From: Trichomonas vaginalis G3
Lineage: Eukaryota; Parabasalia; Trichomonadida; Trichomonadidae
Length of the DNA stretch: 64,000 bases
Direction of reading: 5' to 3'
NCBI RefSeq assembly: GCF_026262505.1
Contig: NC_067203.1
Location: forward strand, 21,247,411 to 21,311,410
A model generated the notes under the pieces. That model was not told the origin of the DNA. It saw nothing but the letters and a program-made list of their open reading frames with translations, and made no database searches. Position 1 is the stretch's first letter; the number at the start of each line of letters is the position of its first letter. A program made the translations under genes and the position numbers. This document shows, piece after piece, positions 27,017 through 34,837 of the stretch.

Positions 27017-27063
27017 ACAGAAATTCATTAGCTTAAGCAGGCACCAAACTAATCAATTTCTGT
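27017..27063. other. 47-nt near-perfect hairpin
   Basis: ACAGAAATT (27017-27025) pairs with AATTTCTGT (27055-27063). After one C-C mismatch, ATTAG (27027-27031) pairs with CTAAT (27049-27053). The 17-nt loop contains AAGCAGGCACC. Fourteen paired positions in intergenic DNA exceed what I would expect by chance. The remainder of 27064-27554 is AT-rich spacer without ORFs. Confidence 0.5.
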
Positions 27064-27554
27064 GTCCAATGAATTTGATAAGAAAAAAAAAATCAAAAAT
27101 CAATTAATAATTTTCATTTGTGTTTTTGAGAACTGATAATGAGTAAAATTGGTGTTAAATTTCTTCGATTTGATCTATTTCGAATAGAAAAAAAGTGATT
27201 TTTCATACGATAAATATATGTAAAGGCTTGTATGAGTCTTTATATAAGACCAAACAACAGATCTGTATGACTTTATGAAATCATTGTCATTGATCGGATC
27301 TTTCATATGAATTGTAAAGAATATTGCAAATAACGAAACATAATGATCAGATTGTATTTTCAAACCGGTGAAAAATTAAATTACTAGAAGACTTATGATT
27401 TTATTGATGAAAGTGATTTCTGAAATGTTACATCGATCAGAACAAATATGATTTTTGCTCTTTCAGGCTTTTTTAGGACTGTAGAAAAATCGGTAAAAAT
27501 ATGAAGACAATTAACGTAACCCTTTAATAAAATAATTATTTAGAAAAAAACGAT

Positions 27555-28064
27555 TTAAACGGATTGGGTTGGATCCATGATAGCGATGAACTCGGCCTCA
27601 CTAATATATCCATCCTTGTCGGTATCGAACTCATCAATCATAGCCTGGAGCTCGTCATCTGTCATTGCTTCGCCTAATTCGCGAGCAACACGTCTAAGGT
27701 TCTTTATGCTAATCTTTCCTGTATGATCATCATCGAAGAGAGCGAATGCCTTTCTGATTTCCTCAATTGGATCGCGCTGTGCCATTTTATCTCCAACAAC
27801 TTCCTGGAATGCTTGGAAGTTGATGGATCCGGTGTTATCTGGATCCTTATTTTCCATAATTTCGAGGATTTCGTTCTTTGAAACATCAAATCCCATAGCG
27901 CGCATAGCAACACGAAGTTCATGTTTATCGATAGATCCAGACTTGTCTGAGTCGAAAATGTCGAATGCTTCCTTGATTTCAAGACGCTGATCTTCTGTGA
28001 GCTCAACGCGTGGACGGCCTTGGCGACGAGCAGATGTGCGAGCTGCTGGTTTGCGTGCAGACAT
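27555..28064 (-). CDS. Centrin (caltractin)
   Basis: A 169-residue EF-hand protein. A short basic N-terminus ([20 protein letters not shown]) precedes [17 protein letters not shown], the standard centrin opening. Four EF-hands follow: [39 protein letters not shown] and [13 protein letters not shown]. All keep acidic or oxygen-donor residues at loop positions 1, 3, 5 and 9; loop 3 and loop 4 look strongest. [14 protein letters not shown] linker residues ([12 protein letters not shown]) also mark centrin. Role: calcium-binding component of basal bodies, centrosome-like structures and contractile fibres. The ATG at 28064 is chosen because upstream in-frame residues are not conserved in this family. 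The stop is TAAA. Confidence 0.95.
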   Translation of the reverse strand: MSARKPAARTSARRQGRPRVELTEDQRLEIKEAFDIFDSDKSGSIDKHELRVAMRAMGFDVSKNEILEIMENKDPDNTGSINFQAFQEVVGDKMAQRDPIEEIRKAFALFDDDHTGKISIKNLRRVARELGEAMTDDELQAMIDEFDTDKDGYISEAEFIAIMDPTQSV

Positions 28065-28609
28065 TTTTTTGAAAATAAATAAACGGTTTGTTTTTAAACT
28101 GACAATACCGTTTTCTATTTCATTGATAAGCATCGTTTAATCGATATTGTGAGTTGGGCTGTATTGATTGCGAGCAATTTTGTCAATAGAAATGTGATTC
28201 CAAATTTGATTTTTTGATTTTAATAAAGCGAATCATTAATCCATTGTATACATACGCTATTGATTGCTATTTCAAACAAATTCAATTAAAAATCTAATAT
28301 CGATACTTGATTGAATAGATATACATCATTCTTCATATCTTTACTATGCAATACTTACTTAGACAAATTGATATGTCTAACAAAACAGTCTAGTTTCAAG
28401 ATATTAATCGATATTGTTTTAAAATTATGTGATTCAATATGTTGAAGTAATAGAATTGGCTTTTTTATTTCCTGTTTTGAACGATAAACTACTTAACAGA
28501 TAATGGTTTTGAACAATATTTCATGAATAATTTATTGATGTTAATTAACAAAAAAGATTAAGAATTTTAGTTATTTTTCATAAATTTTATTCTAAATACA
28601 AGTTAAAAT
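28065..28609. other. Intergenic, nothing recognised
   Basis: About 545 bp, very AT-rich. No ORF, repeat or RNA found. Confidence 0.5.
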
Positions 28610-29709
28610 TTAATTCTCAGCATATTTCTTTGCAAGATATGAAGCACCGATAACATTGAAGTCGAAGTCCTTAACCTGGTTGTAGATTCTGATGTTCTGC
28701 ATCCACTGTGGACGGCTGAATCTCTTGAATTCGTTGTATAGGTCATCTTGGATAGAATTGAAGTACCAGTTGTTCTTGCTGTAGCTTTCGTGTGAAATCA
28801 AGACAGAGTCACATCCGATTGTTGGAGCAAGAAGTTTGGCCGCTCTTGAAAGATATTTGTAGTGATCGTTGAGAGCCTTCTTTGCTGTGACGTTTGACTT
28901 GCGTGCAAGGTTGATGATATCCTTTGTATCGATTTCATCAATTTGGATCTTGACTTCGTGGTCTTCGAAGTAATGATATTGGTATAACATGGCTAAACCT
29001 CTGTCACTAACAATATCTTCGAATTCTGGGCTGCTTCTGTCATTGTAGTTCTCATGGAGATGTATTTGATCAACTTTGTCTCGTCATCAAGGATTGATGG
29101 TACATGAAGGTGTCCCATTTCAGATGAGAAGACGAAAGGTGACTTAAGGAGTGGGTCCTTCAAAATAACAGCGACACCCATACCTGAGCCGACTGTTAAA
29201 ATGCAAGTTCTCTTTTGAGAAATCATTGGACCTCTCTTGGATTGCTTGATCCAGATCTGCTGGAACTTGTCGTTCAATGAGCCGTCATTGTCGGCTTCAA
29301 TTAAGCCATATGAATGAGCATGAACGTCATTGACGAAATGAGTTTATCCTGTTGGGAACAACTTAACAGGAAGTTGCTGAACAGAGATTGTTCTGGCATC
29401 TGGTCTGCCTGCCCAGTTTGTGAGGACACCTGTTTCGCCGTCTTTGACAGGTCCTACGATTGAAACGACTGCACCACAGCAAATTGACTTGTTGAAACGG
29501 TTATCAAACTCGTTGCTGACGCGGCTGACTTGTCCTAAGAGACTGACTGTGTCTTGGGCCTTAAGTAATGGTAAGTCAACGAAATTTGTGGAATCATTGG
29601 CGTCAGTGAACCTCATTTTGATGCCAGCACCACCAACATGGGCAGCAACAAAGTAGTTGAGGCCACCAGTACCTGGTTGTTTAAGTTTTGACAATACTTC
29701 AAGCGACAT
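28610..29709 (-). pseudogene. Glucokinase (hexokinase-type, trichomonad), disrupted
   Basis: The product would be a ~366-residue ATP-dependent glucokinase, first enzyme of glycolysis. MSLEVLSKLKQPGTGGLNYF, CCGAVVSIVGPVKDGETGVL with TNWAGRPDARTI, RTCILTVGSGMGVAVILKD and FSSEMGHLHVPSIL show the sugar-kinase fold and phosphate-binding loops. SHESYSKNNWYFNSIQDDL and GASYLAKKYAEN close the protein. Two defects are seen. An in-frame TAA at 29344-29346 follows LFPTG; the next codons read THFVNDVHAHSYGL. A frameshift near 29,060-29,070 separates DDETKLIKYIS from HENYNDRSSPEF. The rest is well conserved, so the damage is recent or a sequence error. T. vaginalis carries several glucokinase copies, so loss of one is tolerable. 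The promoter (Inr 29718-29722) is intact. Confidence 0.8.
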
Positions 29710-29717
29710 TACGCAAA

Positions 29718-29722
29718 AATGA
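29718..29722 (-). promoter_or_regulatory. Inr (TCATT) of the glucokinase locus
   Basis: TCATTTTTG on the minus strand; predicted start 29720, 11 nt before the ATG at 29709. A second TCAC-type motif, TTGTCACCTTT, lies at 29766-29776 on the same strand. Confidence 0.6.
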
Positions 29723-29776
29723 AGTTGATCGAAATTGAATGATTTACAATTTATTATAAATTTTGAAAGGTGACAA

Positions 29777-30911
29777 CCTATCATTTTTTGAGAGGATTTA
29801 CTTTTCAATTGAAAATTAGGCAGAGGAAAATAAAAAAGTATTTCAATGTTTAAATTATTTCTGAAATGCAATGACCTATTTTAATTGAGTAGTTTTGAAG
29901 TGTTCTCAGAGGTTTTCAAAATTTTGTGAAAGAAGCGACAAATAGAAAAGTGACATATAAACTAAAGAATGAGTTTTATGATTGGTTTTTGATTCTGAAG
30001 GATTTCAGATAAAAACATCTGACCAACCATCTATGTATTATTGAATTACCTCGGTAAATAATAGAATTGCTCACAAACGGTTTGTGAACCATTGATTTCT
30101 CGTAAGTTTTATGCAAATGAACTTGATCAAATTGACTTGAGTACTTTTTCCCTTTACCGCCGGTGCATTACTCTTAATAATTGTTCTCTTATTCAATCCA
30201 AAATTTAATTTCGTCGATTAGCCTTTTTTAATCAACACACCATCTTTATTTCCTCAAAATAATGCTTTGGTATGCATTAAAATTTACTTTAAAGATTGAT
30301 GCAAAAATATTCAATATTTTGAAACAATACTATTTTAGCGATGAAAATGTGACTCTATACGAATTTACTTGAAGAATAATCTGTAAACAGAGAGAAAATT
30401 GTAATGTCTCTTTATGCTTGCAACTCATAATGTGTATACCGAATTCTTATTTGAGAGTTTGTGAATTTGTGCTGTAGTAATATTTGATCGACGTATTGCT
30501 TTAAAAATTTTATGAACAATTCCCTCTTTGATGATATCCCAATGAAATAGATAAGATACTTCCAAAAAGGAGGTACAATTAGTATATACTCCAACGGTAT
30601 TCTTTGTTCGATTACGGGAAATCATCAGTTCCAAGAAAGAAAATATCAAAATTTAATTTTCTCATTAAAATTGCCTTTTTCTTAGAAAAATAGCCATTTT
30701 TATGTTGGTCTAATGAATTCCCCATATTATTTTCATCCATCAGACCTGGGAAAATATTTGAAGAAATCGTATGAAATTTGAACTCATTTTAACTCTTAGG
30801 AGGATAATAATAATGTTCGCTTTAAATCCTTTGTTAACCCTAATTATCAAATAATGCCTTTTGATGGGATCGATTGGATCACTTTGAATTTTTTACTGTT
30901 TTCTTTCAATT
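29777..30911. other. Intergenic between divergent genes, nothing recognised
   Basis: About 1.1 kb of AT-rich DNA between the glucokinase relic and the PH-AGC kinase, which are divergently transcribed. Two overlapping short frames at 30412-30649 (minus) look like chance. Confidence 0.5.
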
Positions 30912-30958
30912 TTGTCACCTTTTGGTTAATTGAATTAACTCGACCAAATTTTATCACA
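30912..30958 (+). promoter_or_regulatory. Upstream TTGTCACCTTT and Inr (TCACA) of the PH-AGC kinase
   Basis: TCACA at 30954-30958 is an acceptable Inr (start A30956) 18 nt before the ATG. TTGTCACCTTT at 30912-30922 is the same undecamer seen upstream of the glucokinase locus, here about 35-45 nt before the start. Confidence 0.5.
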
Positions 30959-30973
30959 ATTTGAAATCATAAA

Positions 30974-32281
30974 ATGAATACGCTTGGAAGTACTGGCGGG
31001 TGGCTTCAAAAGCGTGGCAAATTGGGTTTCTGGTCTCCCAAGTTCTGCAAGCTTGTAGGATCACAGCTTGTCATTTCAAAATCAGAAAAAGTAAACAATG
31101 TTGAATTTTTAATTGAAATTACTCCAGATACCAAAATTGATATTGTCAAAGATCCTAAAAAGCATCGATTTTCCATTCAAGATGCCAATGGTGAAGTTTC
31201 CGTTTTTGAAGCGCGAAATAATGATGAAATGATGTCATGGATTTTACTCTTGCGCAGTATTACGTTCTCTAATCCAGACCTTAACATGGATTGTTTTGAA
31301 GTATTAAGTGTGATCGGGCGTGGATTTTATGGAAAAGTTCTTCTTGTTAAATGCAAGAGAACTGGTGAATTATTTGCTATCAAATCCATTCGCAAGTCAA
31401 TTCTCATTGAACAGAATAAGATAAGAATTGTATTATCCGAACGTAATATCATGGTAAAGTCCCATCATCCATTTATCGTTCAATTGAAGTTCGCTTTTCA
31501 AACGCAATCCAAATTCTATCTTGGTCTTGAATATGTTCCCGGTGGTGAACTCTTTACACATATTTATCGCGATGGTTTCTTACAACCTCGTGAATATCAA
31601 CTTGTCATTGCACAAGTTGCCCTCGCTTTGCAATATTTGCATAGTATAGGTATCATTTATAGAGATATGAAGCCTGAAAATATATTAATTGACGCTGACG
31701 GATATGTCAAACTGACCGATTTCGGTCTTTCAAGGGATATTACGATTGATGAGTCTGCCTCGACATTTTGCGGTACTCCAGAATACATTGCTCCAGAAGT
31801 TATCAAGAGATTACCTTATGATACGGCAATTGACTGGTGGGGACTTGGAATTTTGACTTATGAACTTATTTATCATAATCCTCCTTTCCGTAGTACGAAC
31901 AATCAGCAGCTCTTCCAGAAAATCTTAAAAGATGAAGTTCCATTTCCTGACAATGCAAATCCAATTGAAGTCAATTTCATCAAAGGATTATTAAGAAAGG
32001 ATCCAAAGAAGAGATTCTGCTTTGAAGAAATCGCTTCAAATGAGTTTTTCTCCGGATTTAATTTTGATGATGTTTTGAACAAGAGAATTACTCCTCCTTA
32101 TATTCCAACCCTTGAAGATAAGGCAAATGTCAAGTATTTCGATAATGAATACACTTCTGAACAAAAAATGGATTCATTTGTTCCTCCTGTTATGGGAGAT
32201 GAAGCTGATGTCCCTGGATTTTCCTTCTATGGTGCTGATACTGATATTGCTAACCCAGATAATTCAATTCTTGCTGACTAA
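30974..32281 (+). CDS. PH-domain AGC protein kinase (Akt/RAC-like)
   Basis: A 435-residue Ser/Thr kinase. Residues 1-95 are a PH domain (GGWLQKRGKLGFWSPKFCKL, then MMSWILLLRSI with the conserved Trp of the last helix), which recruits such kinases to phosphoinositide membranes. The kinase domain spans ~105-365: glycine loop IGRGFYGKV, FAIKSIRKS (ATP lysine), catalytic loop YRDMKPEN, DFG, activation loop STFCGTPEYIAPE with the PDK1-site Thr, and the DWWGLGILTYEL helix. The AGC C-tail contains VPGFSFYGAD, a hydrophobic-motif-like F-x-F-Y. The order PH-kinase-C-tail is that of Akt/PKB. All catalytic residues are present, so it should be active. It is likely a growth or phosphoinositide-signalling kinase (inference). 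The stop is TAAA. Confidence 0.9.
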   Translation: MNTLGSTGGWLQKRGKLGFWSPKFCKLVGSQLVISKSEKVNNVEFLIEITPDTKIDIVKDPKKHRFSIQDANGEVSVFEARNNDEMMSWILLLRSITFSNPDLNMDCFEVLSVIGRGFYGKVLLVKCKRTGELFAIKSIRKSILIEQNKIRIVLSERNIMVKSHHPFIVQLKFAFQTQSKFYLGLEYVPGGELFTHIYRDGFLQPREYQLVIAQVALALQYLHSIGIIYRDMKPENILIDADGYVKLTDFGLSRDITIDESASTFCGTPEYIAPEVIKRLPYDTAIDWWGLGILTYELIYHNPPFRSTNNQQLFQKILKDEVPFPDNANPIEVNFIKGLLRKDPKKRFCFEEIASNEFFSGFNFDDVLNKRITPPYIPTLEDKANVKYFDNEYTSEQKMDSFVPPVMGDEADVPGFSFYGADTDIANPDNSILAD

Positions 32282-32544
32282 AATTATAGAGTGTTTTTTG
32301 TTTTAATAAAAATTGACTACATACTATCAATATGTTCGATAACATTTCATATAATAACTTCATTTTTGAATATTATTTTGAGATATAAAATTTTGGAAAA
32401 TTAATTTCTCAAATGTATAGATAAATCAAATGATATTCTTTGTATTTTAAGTTATGTGTTCGAAAAATTTATTGAAAATTAAATGGAAAAGATATAAATA
32501 AAATTTTAAAAATAATACGCGCATGAAACAAATCAAATCATCGC
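32282..32544. other. Short convergent spacer
   Basis: AT-rich 3' ends of two convergent genes; nothing else seen. Confidence 0.5.
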
Positions 32545-33702
32545 TTAGAAGTTCTTGATCCAGTTAACAATGAACTCGAGGACATCCTTGTTGTAGATGA
32601 TTGTTAAGTGGTTGTCATTCTTAAGATCAGCTGATTTAAGGTCGAGGCAAGAAGTATTCTTCCAGTTGTTGCAGGCATACTCTGGTCCTTCTTCGTTAAC
32701 CATCATATCACCACCGCCGAAGACCATTTCACGGTCCTTTGTTCTGAAATCGAAGCCTTGGATTGTTGGAAGGCCAGAATTGTAGATGACAGCGGATGGA
32801 ACTGGTGGCTGTGGAGGAGCATCAACGAAGAATGGTTTCATCTTGTTGTGGATCTTGATGTAATCTCCTGTCAAATATCCCTGATTGATGAGGAAATCTG
32901 TCATTTCACGAGCGACAAGTGGTTGGCCATCTGGTTTGTAGCCGAGTGTCTTATCACCGAAAATGACATGGTTTGGCATGTGGATGTGAATTCCCTGAAT
33001 AGAGCAAACTGTTTCAGGTAATTCGCCAAGGATACTGAGCCATGGGAGCTTGTGGGTGACTTGTGTCTCGAAGGCAATTCCCGAGCCGCCAAAAGCAGGA
33101 GCAACAAAAATGGCTGATTCAATGTACTTTTCAGTCCATTCCTTTGGCATGAGTCTGCCCAAATAGTGGTTGATGAAGAAGCCACCCATTGAGTGACCAA
33201 TGAGTGTAACTTTCTGGTTTTGGTTTGTTGTGTAGGCTTGTTCAACGAGAGCGGTGAATTGGTTATAGAAGTCTTGTGGGAGGTTAAGGCCGAATCTCCA
33301 GTCGAAAGGAGCACCAAATAAATCAACACGCTCTGAATATCCTTCTTGGATCAATCTGTCAACAAGGACTTTGTAATATGGAACAAAGTGTGTATCACCC
33401 AATGAATCAATGTTATTGATGCCATTCAGTCCACCGAAATCAACGATAGAAAGATTGACATAATCGGGTTGCTTTGTGTTATTGAGCTTATCATCCCATT
33501 CAAGTCTAACACTGTCCAAAAGGCAATAGTATGTTGGTGGAAGGACATAATCATCATTAAACCATACTTGTTGGTCTTTTACATTCGGACAATACCAGTA
33601 ACGCTTCTTTGTGACATCGCCACTGAGAACGGAGCTTATGAGACCGGGCAAAAGAATCACCGGCTTCTTGGAGGATGCGAGGGTAAGAAGAATCTGAAAC
33701 AT
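32545..33702 (-). CDS. LCAT-family lipase/acyltransferase
   Basis: A 385-residue alpha/beta-hydrolase of the lecithin:cholesterol acyltransferase / lysosomal phospholipase A2 family. The start at 33702 gives a short hydrophobic leader (MFQILLTLASS), a plausible signal peptide. KPVILLPGLISSVLSG is the oxyanion strand region, YWYCPNVKDQQVWFNDDYVL the cap, and GAPFDWRFG a hallmark of LCAT proteins. VTLIGHSMGG carries the nucleophilic serine. The acid is likely the Asp in FGGGDMMVNEEGPEY or nearby, and the histidine is in NDNHLTIIYN. It would hydrolyse or transfer acyl chains of phospholipids in lysosomes or outside the cell. T. vaginalis secretes phospholipases that lyse host membranes, so a host-contact role is conceivable (inference only). 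No strong Inr is seen. Confidence 0.9.
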   Translation of the reverse strand: MFQILLTLASSKKPVILLPGLISSVLSGDVTKKRYWYCPNVKDQQVWFNDDYVLPPTYYCLLDSVRLEWDDKLNNTKQPDYVNLSIVDFGGLNGINNIDSLGDTHFVPYYKVLVDRLIQEGYSERVDLFGAPFDWRFGLNLPQDFYNQFTALVEQAYTTNQNQKVTLIGHSMGGFFINHYLGRLMPKEWTEKYIESAIFVAPAFGGSGIAFETQVTHKLPWLSILGELPETVCSIQGIHIHMPNHVIFGDKTLGYKPDGQPLVAREMTDFLINQGYLTGDYIKIHNKMKPFFVDAPPQPPVPSAVIYNSGLPTIQGFDFRTKDREMVFGGGDMMVNEEGPEYACNNWKNTSCLDLKSADLKNDNHLTIIYNKDVLEFIVNWIKNF

Positions 33703-34837
33703 TGATTTTTGAATCGGTTTGATTATGCAAAACAAAATCATTCATTCTACTCAATTTTTGTATACGATAATAATTTATTTGAACTAAAAAATCAACGAAA
33801 ATTGAATAAATTTTACTAATCATATGACAACAAATAAGTCTGATAAAAGTAAATCCCAATCAATATTTAATTAACAAGAGGATTAAGAATATCATGTTTT
33901 TCGCTCTTACAATGACCGATTCAATAAACATTCAAAAAAACAAAAAACCGTTTTATGCCAATTAAAATAAAATGATTAAATTTGATTAAATATACATCAC
34001 TATCATAAATTGCATGTTACTTCAAACCTTATATTTGTAAAAAATACAATACTCAAAGCGATATTTAAACAAAAAACATGACAATTTGGAAGTTTTGCTA
34101 TGCCAAGACATTAGTTATGTTCGAGGTCAATGTTCATATTCTTTAAACTTAAATGAAATCATTGAATTTCGAGTGATTTCCTCTATACGTCAGCGTAAAA
34201 TCCTGTATAATCAAATTATAAACTATTAATTCTAATCAATTATATGAATACATTATATTATCAATCTCATAGCCACATTATTTAATAATTTTGAATCCAA
34301 TATCTTGAAATAACCTAAGAAAGCTAATAATTTTAAAGAAATACAAATCTACATCTAAAAATAAATGTATGATAACTTCCAAAAAAATTTCAAAAATCCA
34401 ATTGCCTTACAATGTTTATAGAAATTTTCATCATTTTTTGATTTTCAAAAAAAATTTGGAATTATAAAAACATTATTTCAACAAAACAATACTGCAATTC
34501 TTAATATTTTTACATGGTATACAATGTTATTACCAAATATTTTAGAATTACCTCATATTTACCTATCACAGATTCAAAATTGACATTTAATTCTATTAAT
34601 TCCTATATCATTCTTTTTAGTAAGTCGACATATTTATGTTTTTCTATATAAGAATTGATTATTTTCATGATGAACCAGATTTCGTATTCGAAATCTTCCA
34701 TTTTTGTTGAAGATAAGAAGTTTTTCTGTATCAAATTAAGCATTTATTGTATAAAATAATACTTTAATGTTGTTATTTCAATCAATCAGTTTTTTTTTCT
34801 TATTGCGCAAAAAAAAATAAAAATAAATATATATATC
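33703..34837. other. Intergenic, nothing recognised
   Basis: About 1.1 kb, extremely AT-rich, between two minus-strand genes. No ORF, repeat or structured element found. Confidence 0.5.
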
